Assembly: GCF_009734405.1 (NCBI RefSeq)
Contig: NZ_CP046453.1
Span: 620,001 to 684,000, forward strand
Source of the DNA: Corynebacterium comes
GTDB taxonomy: Bacteria > Actinomycetota > Actinomycetes > Mycobacteriales > Mycobacteriaceae
DNA length: 64,000 nt
Reading direction: 5' to 3'
The translations under genes were made by a program, and so were the position numbers. The first letter of the stretch is position 1, and each line of letters begins with the position of its first letter. Below are positions 17,825 to 26,614 of the stretch, piece by piece. Under the pieces are notes generated by a model. It did not search any database, was not told the origin of the DNA, and saw nothing but the letters and a program-made list of their open reading frames with translations.

Positions 17825-19384
17825 ATAGTCCAGAAGCTGGTCGCCTATTTCCACCGGGTTGTTGACCGCATCAGCGAGACGTGGCGGACCTCGCTGCAGG
17901 TGCGGGTCATCGGGTCGATCTTCCTTGCCTCGGCGGTCGTCATGTTCATCCTCGGGATGGCCCTGATCTCCGTGGTGACCTCGCGTCTGGTCGACACGAA
18001 GCTGGACATCGCCAACTCGGAGATCGACCGCGCCCGCGTGACGGTGGAGCAGCAGATCGACGCCACCTCGGCGACCTCGACCATGCAGGTGCGCATCAAT
18101 TCCGCACGGGCCTCGCTCACGCAGCGCACCTCCCAGTCGGACGTCTCCGCGGTGTATGAGCCGGTCATCGTCGTGGCGGGCCCGGATGAGTCGGTGCTCT
18201 CCGCCCCCGAGGGGTACCGCATCCCGGAGAAGCTGCGGCGTTTCGTCTCCGAGGACCAGGTCTCCTACCAGTTCGCGAACGTCAGCCGAACGGACGGTAC
18301 CTCGTACAACGCGCTGGTCATCGGCACGCCCACGGACACGGACATCCCGGATCTGCAGGTGTACCTGGTGATGTCCATGGAGTCGGATGAGTCGACCCTG
18401 GCGCTGCTGCGCGGCCTGCTCTCGGCCGCGGGAGTGGTGGTGGTCGTGCTTCTGGTCGGCATCGCCTGGTTGGCCACACAGCAGGTGACGGCGCCGGTCC
18501 GCTCGGCGTCGAGAATCGCCCAGCGACTGGCCGCCGGTCACCTGCGCGAGCGCATGGCCGTCGACGGCGAGGACGAGATGGCACGACTGGCCATCAGTTT
18601 CAATGACATGGCGGAGAAGCTGTCCAGCCAGATCCAGCAGCTCGAGGAGTACGGCGACCTCCAGCGGCAGTTCACCTCCGACGTGTCCCATGAGCTGCGC
18701 ACGCCACTGACCACGGTCCGCATGGCCGCCGATCTCATCGCCTCGGACCCGGACAGTCTGGAACCCCACACCCGTCGCGCCTCTGAGCTGATGATCCGCG
18801 AGCTGGACCGCTTTGAGGAGCTGCTGACGGATCTGCTGGAGATCTCGCGTCACGACGCCGGCGTCGCCGACCTTTCCGAGGCGCGTATCGACGTCCGTTC
18901 CTGCATCATCGCGGCCTGGGAACAGACCGAGCATCTGGCGAAGAAGCTCGGCGTCGAGGTTCGTTTCCACACCCCCGATGAACCCGTGCTCATCACCGGC
19001 GACTCCCGACGCATCGAACGTGTGCTGCGCAACCTCCTCGCCAACGCCATCGACCACTCGGAGGGCAACCCCGTCGACGTGGTGCTGGCGGCCAACGACG
19101 AGGCCGTGGCCATCACCGTCACCGACCACGGCGTGGGGCTCAAACCCGGCCAGGAGGAACTGGTGTTCAACCGTTTCTGGCGCGCGGACGCCTCCCGCCG
19201 CCGCCACTCCGGCGGCACGGGGCTGGGCCTGGCGATCGCCCGGGAGGATGTTGTACTGCACGGTGGGCACCTCGACGCAGCGGGCAACATCGGGGTAGGT
19301 TCTCAGTTCCGGGTGGTTCTTCCGCGTGAGCCGCAGAAGACGTACACCGAAAGCCCTCTGGACCTGGAGGCTCCCACAGCATGA
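17825..19384 (+). CDS. mtrB: Sensor histidine kinase MtrB, probable AUA start
   Basis: Membrane sensor kinase partnering MtrA. Two transmembrane helices flank an extracytoplasmic sensor, then HAMP, the HisKA motif FTSDVSHELRTPLTTVRMA (His264 counted from GTG 17900, 289 from ATA 17825), N-box NLLANAIDHS, G1 DHGVGLKPG and G2 GGTGLGLAI. The first canonical start in frame is GTG 17900, at the very edge of helix 1 and without an SD. The 25 codons before it encode a basic/aromatic segment ending WRTSLQ, which matches the WRRSLQ of mycobacterial MtrB. GGGGGAG lies 6 nt before ATA 17825, so an AUA start is inferred (519 aa). If wrong, use 17900-19384. Confidence 0.85.
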   Translation: MVQKLVAYFHRVVDRISETWRTSLQVRVIGSIFLASAVVMFILGMALISVVTSRLVDTKLDIANSEIDRARVTVEQQIDATSATSTMQVRINSARASLTQRTSQSDVSAVYEPVIVVAGPDESVLSAPEGYRIPEKLRRFVSEDQVSYQFANVSRTDGTSYNALVIGTPTDTDIPDLQVYLVMSMESDESTLALLRGLLSAAGVVVVVLLVGIAWLATQQVTAPVRSASRIAQRLAAGHLRERMAVDGEDEMARLAISFNDMAEKLSSQIQQLEEYGDLQRQFTSDVSHELRTPLTTVRMAADLIASDPDSLEPHTRRASELMIRELDRFEELLTDLLEISRHDAGVADLSEARIDVRSCIIAAWEQTEHLAKKLGVEVRFHTPDEPVLITGDSRRIERVLRNLLANAIDHSEGNPVDVVLAANDEAVAITVTDHGVGLKPGQEELVFNRFWRADASRRRHSGGTGLGLAIAREDVVLHGGHLDAAGNIGVGSQFRVVLPREPQKTYTESPLDLEAPTA

Positions 19385-21090
19385 GACGCGCACGCACCCT
19401 CACCGCGGTTCTGGCTGTCACCGGTCTGCTCACCGCGTGTACGACCCTGCCCACCAACACCGAACCGCAGGCGCTGCGTTCCTTCGAGCCGCAGGTGGTC
19501 GAGCAGACTGATCTGGGTCCCCAGCCGGGTCAGGAACCCGATCTGCTCCTGCGTGACTTCTACACCGCCTCCGCGCACCCGGTGCAGGACTACCAGGCGG
19601 CCCGATCGTTTCTCTCCCCGGAGGCGGCCGGTCGGTGGAACCCGAGCGAGTCCGTCCTCGTGGTCAACCGCATCGACCTGATCACCCAGCCCGGCCCCAC
19701 GTCAGAGCAGCGCTCATTCAACGTGAGCGGTGCCGTCGTCGGTCGGATCGCCACAGGGGGGTCCTACGAACCGGAGAACGGACTCTACGAGGCCACCGTT
19801 GAGATGGTGCGGGAGAACGGTCAGTGGCGTATTTCCTCGCTGCCTCCGGGAGTGGTCCTGGAACGCACCGAGCTGCGCAACCAGTTCCAGCCGCAGCGCA
19901 TCTTCTTCGTGGGCCCCACCGGGAACGTCCTGATCAGTGACCGTCGGTGGATCTACTCCGGCCAGCAGTCACTGGACACCGCCCTGATCACCCTCATGAT
20001 GGAGGGTCCGTCCCCGACACTGGCGCCCGCGGTGAATGACATCCTGCCGCCGGAGGCCACCTTCGCCGGCGTGGTCGACGGGGCCTATCATTTCACCGGT
20101 TTCTCCGGGGTGGACATCGAGGCACGCCGGCTTTTCGCGGCGCAGCTCGTCTGGACCCTGGCTGTGGCCAACGTGCCCGAGCCCTATGCGGTGATCGCGG
20201 ACGGAGCGCCCCTGTCGCCGACCTATGAACAGCTCACCACCGATGACTTCGCCGAGTTCAACCCTTTGGCCAACACGTCCACGACTGCGCCGCTCTACGC
20301 GCTCACCGACGGGGTGGTCACCCGGGTGACCGCCAACCAGGTGTCCCCGGTGGAGGGACAGCTGGGCAACCTCCGTGACATCGAGTCGGTCGACATCACG
20401 TCGACCGGGTCGGTGGCCGCGGTGCGGAAGGAGGGCAGCGGGCAGGACAGCTCGGTGCTCCTGGCGGGCACCATTGAGGACGGCCTGAATGAGGCCCTGC
20501 GTGCCGAGACGATATCGCGCCCCACCTTTGAGGTCGACCCGCAGAATCAGTGGGTCGTCGTCGACGGGGACACCGTCGTCCGGGTGGTGTACTCCGGGCC
20601 GAGCGGGGAGTTCACCCGGTCGGAGGTCGATTCCTCCGAACTCGAGGGGTTGGACGGCGACATCTCGGTTCTCCGGCTGTCCCGGTCCGGGGCGAGGGTC
20701 GCCATGATCATCAACGGTCGCGTTCACGTGGGCGTGGTGAACCGGGTGGGGCCCGCAGACAAACGAATCGTCAACGTCCGTGAGCTGGCCCCGCAGCTGG
20801 GCGGTACGGCGCTGTCCCTGGACTGGCAACCGGACGGATCGCTCATCGTCGGCACCTCCAGCCCGGAAACCCCGATCTGGCGCGTCGAGCAGGACGGCTT
20901 CGCCGCCACCTCACTTCCGTCCGGCAACATCACGGCGCCGGTCGTCGCGGTCGCGGCGACTCCGTCGATGATCTACCTCACCGACGCGAACGCCGTCCTC
21001 CAGCTGCCGACCACCGGCGGGGACAACGTCTTCTGGCGTGAGGTTTCCGGCCTGCAGGGTGTGCGTTCCGCCCCTGTGGTGGCCAACTGA
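19381..21090 (+). CDS. lpqB: Lipoprotein LpqB (MtrAB accessory)
   Basis: 569-aa extracytoplasmic lipoprotein that interacts with the MtrB sensor and modulates MtrA phosphorylation in mycobacteria. Signal peptide with lipobox LTAC (Cys20). A GerMN-type domain covers roughly residues 170-300 (DTALITLMMEGPSPTLAPAV region) and a C-terminal beta-propeller-like region (from about 330) follows. ATG 19381 overlaps the mtrB stop (ATGA), so the three genes are translated as a coupled unit. Confidence 0.95.
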   Translation: MRRARTLTAVLAVTGLLTACTTLPTNTEPQALRSFEPQVVEQTDLGPQPGQEPDLLLRDFYTASAHPVQDYQAARSFLSPEAAGRWNPSESVLVVNRIDLITQPGPTSEQRSFNVSGAVVGRIATGGSYEPENGLYEATVEMVRENGQWRISSLPPGVVLERTELRNQFQPQRIFFVGPTGNVLISDRRWIYSGQQSLDTALITLMMEGPSPTLAPAVNDILPPEATFAGVVDGAYHFTGFSGVDIEARRLFAAQLVWTLAVANVPEPYAVIADGAPLSPTYEQLTTDDFAEFNPLANTSTTAPLYALTDGVVTRVTANQVSPVEGQLGNLRDIESVDITSTGSVAAVRKEGSGQDSSVLLAGTIEDGLNEALRAETISRPTFEVDPQNQWVVVDGDTVVRVVYSGPSGEFTRSEVDSSELEGLDGDISVLRLSRSGARVAMIINGRVHVGVVNRVGPADKRIVNVRELAPQLGGTALSLDWQPDGSLIVGTSSPETPIWRVEQDGFAATSLPSGNITAPVVAVAATPSMIYLTDANAVLQLPTTGGDNVFWREVSGLQGVRSAPVVAN

Positions 21091-21095
21091 TCCTG

Positions 21096-21698
21096 ATGGA
21101 CCTGCTGCTGCCGCGTCGCTGTGCAGGGTGTGGCTCCCCGGGAGACCATCTGTGCCCCCGGTGCAGGCAGGCACTGCGCATCCCGCCGCAGCGTATCCAC
21201 ACGCGTATCGACCCGCACGTACCCGTGTGGTCGCTCGGCCCGTACGCGGGCACCCGCCGCCGGATCATCCTCTCGATGAAGGAGCATCGCCACCTGGAGG
21301 TTCGCCGCCTGCTGGGTCCGGTGCTGGTGGCCTCCGTCGCACACCTGCAGGCGCGAGGGGAGCTTGTCGACGCCCCCGTGCTCGTCCCCGCGCCGACGAG
21401 AGCGACGTCGGCACGCATCCGCGGCGGGGACCCGGTGAGCGACGTGTGTGTGGCGACGGGGCTGCCGGTGAGCGTCGCACTGAGGCACGGTCGACGGGTC
21501 GTGGACCAGGTCGGGCTCGGCGTGGGGGACCGTCGGAGGAACCTCTCGGGGGCCCTGGAGCTGCGTCGCAGACCGGCGGGTCCGGTGCTCCTGGTCGACG
21601 ATGTGGCGACCACGGGATCCACGCTCGCCGCGAGTGCGGAGGCACTCTTCGCCGCGGGCTGCGATGTGGTCGGTGCGCTGGTGATTTGCCACGCCTGA
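21096..21698 (+). CDS. comF: ComF family phosphoribosyltransferase-like protein
   Basis: 200-aa protein with an N-terminal zinc-knuckle (CAGCG...CPRC, first 25 residues) and a C-terminal PRTase fold including the PRPP loop LLVDDVATTGST. In competent bacteria ComF helps DNA uptake; in actinobacteria without known competence the role is unclear. The start is 5 bp after the lpqB stop, so it belongs to the mtrAB-lpqB transcript, as in M. tuberculosis. Confidence 0.85.
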   Translation: MDLLLPRRCAGCGSPGDHLCPRCRQALRIPPQRIHTRIDPHVPVWSLGPYAGTRRRIILSMKEHRHLEVRRLLGPVLVASVAHLQARGELVDAPVLVPAPTRATSARIRGGDPVSDVCVATGLPVSVALRHGRRVVDQVGLGVGDRRRNLSGALELRRRPAGPVLLVDDVATTGSTLAASAEALFAAGCDVVGALVICHA

Positions 21699-21785
21699 AT
21701 GGCAGGGTTGATCACCGCCCGGTTATGACCAGATGTAACATGGAAGTTGATTTGAGTTGTCCCACCAATTGTAGGGAGGAAGCAG

Positions 21786-22454
21786 ATGACATCACCTGCT
21801 GAGAACACCGATGTCCTGAGCCCCGAGGCACAGGTCACCATTACGGGCCGGAATGTCGAGGTGCCGGAGCACTTCGCCGAGCGCGTCAACGCGAAACTCG
21901 CCAAGATTGAGCGACTGGATCCGACCCTCACGTTCTTCCACGTTGAACTCCAGCACGAGCCGAACCCCCGCCGGGAGTCGGAGTCTGACCGAATCCAGAT
22001 CACGGCCACCGGCAAGGGGCACCTGGCCCGCGCCGAGGCCAAGGAGGACAGCTTCTACGCCGCGCTGGAGACCGCTCTGGCAAAGATGGAGCGTTCCCTG
22101 CGCAAGGTGAAGGCACGTCGTTCGATCTCCCGCTCGGGTCACCGTGCCCCCCAGGGTGCCGGCGTCGTCGCCGCAGAGATCGCCGCCGAGGCAGAGAAGG
22201 CCCGTGAGGCGGCGAACCAGTACGACGTCGATCCCTACGCCGACTCCGTCAAGGATGTCGTCCCGGGCCAGGTCGTCCGTACCAAGGAGCACGCAGCCAT
22301 CCCGATGAGCGTCGATGACGCCCTGTCGGAGATGGAGCTCGTCGGCCACGACTTCTACCTGTTCATCGATGAGGAGACCAGCCGTCCGTCCGTGGTGTAC
22401 CGTCGCCACGCTTTCGACTACGGTCTGATCGCCCTCGCCGACGAAGAGAAGTAG
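21786..22454 (+). CDS. hpf: Long-form ribosome hibernation promoting factor
   Basis: 222-aa protein that dimerises 70S ribosomes into inactive 100S particles. N-terminal HPF domain (about 15-120: [20 protein letters not shown] to the basic [10 protein letters not shown]), a linker, and a C-terminal dimerisation domain (about 160-220: [36 protein letters not shown]). A near-ideal SD (GGGAGGAA) is 4 nt before ATG 21786. It is followed by a strong hairpin, so it is monocistronic. Confidence 0.95.
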   Translation: MTSPAENTDVLSPEAQVTITGRNVEVPEHFAERVNAKLAKIERLDPTLTFFHVELQHEPNPRRESESDRIQITATGKGHLARAEAKEDSFYAALETALAKMERSLRKVKARRSISRSGHRAPQGAGVVAAEIAAEAEKAREAANQYDVDPYADSVKDVVPGQVVRTKEHAAIPMSVDDALSEMELVGHDFYLFIDEETSRPSVVYRRHAFDYGLIALADEEK

Positions 22455-22478
22455 GAATCGCCCGGCAGATTCACACCA

Positions 22479-22519
22479 CCGCCGTTTCCCAGCACCTGAG
22501 GTGCTGCCGGGAACGGCGG
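22479..22519 (+). terminator. Terminator of hpf
   Basis: Long stem-loop: the arm 22479-22497 pairs with 22499-22519 with small bulges, followed by TGTCGTCGTTGTT. It separates hpf from secA. Confidence 0.75.
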
Positions 22520-22535
22520 TGTCGTCGTTGTTGCG

Positions 22536-22541
22536 TACAAT
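22536..22541 (+). promoter_or_regulatory. -10 box of secA
   Basis: TACAAT directly after the hpf terminator, about 46 nt before GTG 22588. The -35 is not recognisable. Confidence 0.55.
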
Positions 22542-22587
22542 GGCGCGGAAGAAACTAGTTTCCATTCGACCAAAAGGACGACTGCAC

Positions 22588-25131
22588 GTGTTTGGACTGT
22601 CCAAGCTGCTTCGCGTCGGTGAAGGGCGCACCGTCAAGCGACTCAACAAGATAGCGCAGGATGTTCTCGCCCTCGAGGACGAGTACTCCGCGCTGAGTGA
22701 TGATGAGCTCAAGGCCAAGACCGACGAGTTCAAGGCCCGACTCGCTGACGGCGAATCCCTCAACGACCTCCTGCTCGACGCCTTCGCCACTGCCCGGGAG
22801 GCGTCCTGGCGCGTCCTCGGGCAGAAGCACTACCTCGTCCAGGTGATGGGTGCCGCCGCCCTTCACTTCGGCAACGTCGCGGAGATGAAGACCGGTGAGG
22901 GTAAGACCCTGACCTCCGTGCTGCCCGCCTATCTCAACGCCCTGGAGGGTAAGGGCGTGCACATCGTCACGGTCAACGACTACCTGGCCAAGCGTGACGC
23001 CGAGATGATGGGACGCATCCACCGTTTCCTGGGTCTGTCCGTGGGCGTAATCCTCTCGGATATGCCGCAGGAGCAGCGCGGTGAGGTGTACCGGGCCGAC
23101 ATCACCTACGGCACCAACAACGAACTCGGCTTTGATTACCTGCGTGACAACATGGCCCGTTCCCTCGATGAGCTGGTTCAGCGTGGTCACCACTACGCCA
23201 TCGTGGATGAGGTGGACTCGATCCTCATCGATGAGGCACGTACCCCGCTGATCATCTCGGGTGCGGTTGACGGTTCCTCGCAGTTCTACAACGTCTTCGC
23301 CCAGCTCGCCCCCCGACTGAAGGAGGGCATCCACTACGAGGTGGACCAGCGGAAGCGGACCGTCGGCGTGCTCGAGGATGGTGTGGCCTATGTCGAGGAT
23401 CAGCTGGGCATCGGCAACCTCTACGCCCCGGAGAATTCCTCGTTGGTCAGCTACCTCAACAACTCCCTGAAGGCGAAGGAGCTGTTCACCCGCGACAACG
23501 ACTACATCGTGCGCAACGGTGAGGTCCTGATCGTCGACACCTTCACCGGCCGTGTGCTGAGTGGTCGACGCTACAACGAGGGCATGCACCAGGCGATCGA
23601 GGCGAAGGAGGGTGTGGAGATCCAGAATGAGAACCAGACCCTGGCCACCGTCACCCTGCAGAACTACTTCCGCCTCTACGAGAAGCTGGCGGGTATGACC
23701 GGTACCGCGGAGACCGAGGCCGCCGAGCTCCACCAGATCTACAAGCTCGACGTCGTCCCGATTCCGACGAACCGTCCGAACCAGCGTGAGGACCTCGTCG
23801 ACCGCGTGTACAAGACGCAGGAGGCGAAGTTCGCGGCCGTCGCCGACGACATCGCCGAGCGGGTGGAGAAGGGGCAGCCTGTTCTGGTGGGCACCACCTC
23901 GGTGGAGCGTTCCGAGTACCTGTCGCAGCTGCTGCAGCGTCGGGGCATCCCCCACAAGGTCCTCAACGCCAAGCACCACGAGGAGGAGGGTGAGATCATC
24001 GCCCAGGCAGGTCTGCCGGGAGCTGTGACCGTGTCCACCAACATGGCCGGCCGTGGTACGGACATCGTGCTCGGCGGTAACCCGGAGGTCATGCTCGACA
24101 TCCGGCTGCGCGAGCGCGGCCTGGATCCCTTCGATGACGAGGAGGCCTACCAGGCGGCGTGGGACGAGGCCCTGCCGAAGGCGAGGAAGCGTGCCACCGA
24201 GCTGGGCGACCAGGCCCGTGCGGCTGGTGGCCTCTACGTTCTGGGCACCGAGCGGCACGAATCGCGCCGCATCGACAACCAGCTGCGCGGCCGTTCGGGT
24301 CGTCAGGGTGACCCGGGCACGACCCGTTTCTACCTCTCCATGCGCGATGAACTCATGGTCCGTTTCGTGGGCCAGTCCATGGAGAACATGATGAACCGCC
24401 TGAACGTTCCGGACGACGTGCCCATCGAGGCGAAGATGGTCACCAACTCCATCAGGGGGGCACAGGCCCAGGTGGAGAACCAGAACTTCGAGATGCGCAA
24501 GAACGTCCTGAAGTACGACGAGGTGCTCAACGAGCAGCGCAAGGTGATCTACTCCGAGCGCCGCGAGATCCTCGAGGCGAAGGACATCCGGCAGTACATC
24601 CGCAACATGATCGACGAGACCATCTCCGCGTACGTCGACGGCGCCACCGCCGCCGGTTACGTCGAGGACTGGGATCTGGGCAGCCTGTGGCACGCCCTCG
24701 GGTCGCTTTACGGCCCGACCTTCACGTGGCAGGAGCTTGTCGACGGCTCGGAGTACGGCGCCCCGGGCGAGCTCACCGCCGAGCAGCTCCGCGAGGCGCT
24801 CACCGCGGACGCCAACCGCGAGTACGACAAGCTCGAGGAGAACGTCTCCGCCATCGGTGGAGAGGCGCAGATGCGCAACATCGAGCGCATGGTGATCCTG
24901 CCGGTGATCGACACCAAGTGGCGCGAGCACCTCTATGAGATGGACTACCTCAAGGAGGGCATTGGTCTGCGTGCCATGGCGCAGCGTGATCCGCTGGTCG
25001 AGTACCAGAAGGAGGGCGGCGACATGTTCAACGCCATGAATGACGCCATCAAGGAGGAGACCGTCCGCCAGCTGTTCATGCTGCGCAAGCAGTTCGCGCC
25101 GCAGCCGGAGCCGCAGACCTCCGAGGCCTGA
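22588..25131 (+). CDS. secA: Preprotein translocase ATPase SecA (SecA1)
   Basis: 847-aa motor driving proteins through SecYEG. GTG 22588 gives the family start [12 protein letters not shown] and has AAAAGGA 9 nt upstream; a longer open frame upstream is not conserved. Walker A is [14 protein letters not shown]-like [16 protein letters not shown], the preprotein-binding domain follows, and motif VI is [10 protein letters not shown]. The protein ends in [10 protein letters not shown] without the Cys/His SecB-binding tail, typical of actinobacterial SecA1. Only 4 bp separate its stop from the convergent next gene, so no independent terminator fits between. Confidence 0.97.
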   Translation: MFGLSKLLRVGEGRTVKRLNKIAQDVLALEDEYSALSDDELKAKTDEFKARLADGESLNDLLLDAFATAREASWRVLGQKHYLVQVMGAAALHFGNVAEMKTGEGKTLTSVLPAYLNALEGKGVHIVTVNDYLAKRDAEMMGRIHRFLGLSVGVILSDMPQEQRGEVYRADITYGTNNELGFDYLRDNMARSLDELVQRGHHYAIVDEVDSILIDEARTPLIISGAVDGSSQFYNVFAQLAPRLKEGIHYEVDQRKRTVGVLEDGVAYVEDQLGIGNLYAPENSSLVSYLNNSLKAKELFTRDNDYIVRNGEVLIVDTFTGRVLSGRRYNEGMHQAIEAKEGVEIQNENQTLATVTLQNYFRLYEKLAGMTGTAETEAAELHQIYKLDVVPIPTNRPNQREDLVDRVYKTQEAKFAAVADDIAERVEKGQPVLVGTTSVERSEYLSQLLQRRGIPHKVLNAKHHEEEGEIIAQAGLPGAVTVSTNMAGRGTDIVLGGNPEVMLDIRLRERGLDPFDDEEAYQAAWDEALPKARKRATELGDQARAAGGLYVLGTERHESRRIDNQLRGRSGRQGDPGTTRFYLSMRDELMVRFVGQSMENMMNRLNVPDDVPIEAKMVTNSIRGAQAQVENQNFEMRKNVLKYDEVLNEQRKVIYSERREILEAKDIRQYIRNMIDETISAYVDGATAAGYVEDWDLGSLWHALGSLYGPTFTWQELVDGSEYGAPGELTAEQLREALTADANREYDKLEENVSAIGGEAQMRNIERMVILPVIDTKWREHLYEMDYLKEGIGLRAMAQRDPLVEYQKEGGDMFNAMNDAIKEETVRQLFMLRKQFAPQPEPQTSEA

Positions 25132-25135
25132 TCCC

Positions 25136-25513
25136 TCAGAGGACGCGGAAGCTGACCAGCCGCCGCTCGGCCACCCGGGCGGTGAACGCGTGCGCCCGGC
25201 CGCCGGAGACGGCGGTACCGAAGATCTCGCCGTCGGCACGCAGATGGAGGGTGTCCACCCGGACCGGGCCACGCACCCCCTGCCGTTGCCTTGCGGCGAC
25301 GTGCAGGCGCACCGGTGTGGCGAACTGCGCGGGTTTCAGCTGGGGGACCGGCCGCATGCCGAAGGCGGTCTCCAGGGCGATCCTCACCAGCGCTTCCGCG
25401 CGGCGCTCCGACCCGTCGGGAAAAGGCGGGGGTGGGGGAGGGGTGACGTGGCAAGGCAGAGGTGCCGAGGTGAGGACCTTCAGGTGTGTCAGGCCGGGTA
25501 CGGGGGACAACAT
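25136..25513 (-). CDS. Rv3235 family protein (DUF6459)
   Basis: 125-aa Arg/Pro/Ala-rich protein. A proline run near residues 25-31 precedes the conserved part RRAEALVRIALETAFGMRPV, then QFATPVRLHVAARQR and RAHAFTARV. Function unknown, with no membrane segment; the family is confined to actinobacteria and sits near secA in several genera. GGAG is 5 nt before ATG 25513. Its 3' end is 4 bp from the secA stop. Confidence 0.75.
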   Translation of the reverse strand: MLSPVPGLTHLKVLTSAPLPCHVTPPPPPPFPDGSERRAEALVRIALETAFGMRPVPQLKPAQFATPVRLHVAARQRQGVRGPVRVDTLHLRADGEIFGTAVSGGRAHAFTARVAERRLVSFRVL

Positions 25514-25559
25514 GGCTGCTCCAGGGAGGACACTCGGGGCAGACGCGGGGTGGGCTGGG

Positions 25560-25565
25560 TATCAT
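25560..25565 (+). promoter_or_regulatory. Possible -10 box of the HAD-like gene
   Basis: TATCAT about 43 nt upstream of GTG 25608; no clear -35. Confidence 0.35.
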
Positions 25566-25607
25566 TGTGGCACGCAGACAGCGAAAAAACATGTGAGGGA
25601 GTATCGA

Positions 25608-26018
25608 GTGCGTGGACTGATCGTCGACTTTGTCGGAGTGCTGGACGGCCCGGAGGAGGACCAGCGCCGGTGGAAGGACCTCTTCGCCGCCGCAAAGGCC
25701 AACGGTGTCGCCACCGCCATCCTCTCGAATAACCCGGGCGGCCCGGGCGCGGAAATGATCCGGGAGTGGGAGTACCGGGGCATCGTGGATGCGGTGCTGC
25801 TGTCGGGTGAGATCGGTGCAGAGAAGCCGGAGCCGGCGGCCTTCGCCGCGGCGGCCGAGGCGATTGATCTGCCGGTCGGGGACTGTGTGCTTGTCGACGA
25901 CTCGATTCTCAACGTCCGGGGTGCCGTCGAGGCCGGTCTGGTCGGAGTGCTGTACCAGGTCTTCGACCGGGCGGTCATTGAGATCTGTGCGATCTTCGAC
26001 ATCGAGGGCGAGTTCTAG
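25608..26018 (+). CDS. HAD superfamily protein with altered motif I
   Basis: 136-aa compact HAD-fold protein without a cap domain. Motif I reads VDFVGVLDG: the nucleophile Asp7 is present but the second Asp (general acid) is Val9. Motif II is AILSNN, motif III EKPEP, motif IV VLVDDSILNVRGA. The missing Asp argues against ordinary phosphatase activity, although family members with other hydrolase chemistry lack it too. SD GAGGGAG is 6 nt before GTG 25608. Its stop abuts the start of the next gene, so the two are coupled. Confidence 0.82.
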   Translation: MRGLIVDFVGVLDGPEEDQRRWKDLFAAAKANGVATAILSNNPGGPGAEMIREWEYRGIVDAVLLSGEIGAEKPEPAAFAAAAEAIDLPVGDCVLVDDSILNVRGAVEAGLVGVLYQVFDRAVIEICAIFDIEGEF

Positions 26019-26525
26019 GTGCGCATCTACCTGCCGGCGACCTTCGCCATGCTGACCGGGCTGAACGAGACCGGGAAGATGCCCGCACGCTCCGGGTGGG
26101 GCTTTGCCGCCACGCCCGCGCTGGTGGAGTTCTACACTTCCGGTGACGAGGAGGAGATCGGCTACGCCGCATACCTCGACGCCGCTGAGGCCTCCCTCCG
26201 ACTGCTGGCCATCGGTGACGAGGAGGCCTTCCCGTACCGACGGGTCGTCGTCTCCGTCGACCTCGATGATTCTGTGGTGACGCTCGCGCCGGACAACGGC
26301 GAATCCGTCGTCGCGCTGTCGCCCGCCGAGATTTCCCTGGCGGACATCGCCGCCATCCACATCGACGTCGAGGAAGCGGAGGAGGCCACCAGGGCGGCGA
26401 TCGCCGCCATCGACGCCTCCGATCTCGGTGATGAGGACGCAGAACTGACCGTGGGAAATGCGCAGGACAACTTCATGGCCTTCTATGATCCGACCGAGTT
26501 GCCGTTCCTCGTCGAGCTCCTCTGA
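26019..26525 (+). CDS. DUF6912 family protein
   Basis: 168-aa acidic protein of unknown function. The N-terminus MRIYLPATFAMLTGL is the conserved family start and is followed by a GWGFAATPALVEFY block. The C-terminal third is Asp/Glu/Ala-rich (EEAEEATRAAIAAIDASDL). No catalytic motifs, no signal peptide. GTG 26019 follows the previous stop codon with no gap and has no SD of its own, so it relies on translational coupling. Confidence 0.75.
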   Translation: MRIYLPATFAMLTGLNETGKMPARSGWGFAATPALVEFYTSGDEEEIGYAAYLDAAEASLRLLAIGDEEAFPYRRVVVSVDLDDSVVTLAPDNGESVVALSPAEISLADIAAIHIDVEEAEEATRAAIAAIDASDLGDEDAELTVGNAQDNFMAFYDPTELPFLVELL

Positions 26526-26556
26526 GCAAGTTCCGGCGTGGTGATGGACACAGTGG

Positions 26557-26570
26557 TTACGTTCACGTAA
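26557..26570. promoter_or_regulatory. Palindromic operator upstream of the desaturase operon
   Basis: TTACG-TTCA-CGTAA, a perfect 5-bp-arm inverted repeat 44 bp before ATG 26615, with flanks partly symmetric (GTGG / CTAC). TAAGCT overlaps its right side as a possible -10, so a bound repressor would block transcription. TetR-type proteins regulate the homologous DesA3-Rv3230c pair in mycobacteria (known); the link here is inferred. Confidence 0.55.
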
Positions 26571-26614
26571 GCTACGCGCTCGTAAACAATGCAATTCCTT
26601 CTGAGGAGGGGCCG

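Noticed and set aside
17117..19393. 758-codon open frame antisense to mtrA-mtrB
   Set aside because: Shadow of strongly biased coding sequence; composition is His/Arg/Val-rich with no domain, and the sense genes are certain.
22555..25272. 905-codon open frame antisense to secA
   Set aside because: Same shadow effect; runs through the convergent Rv3235-type gene as well.
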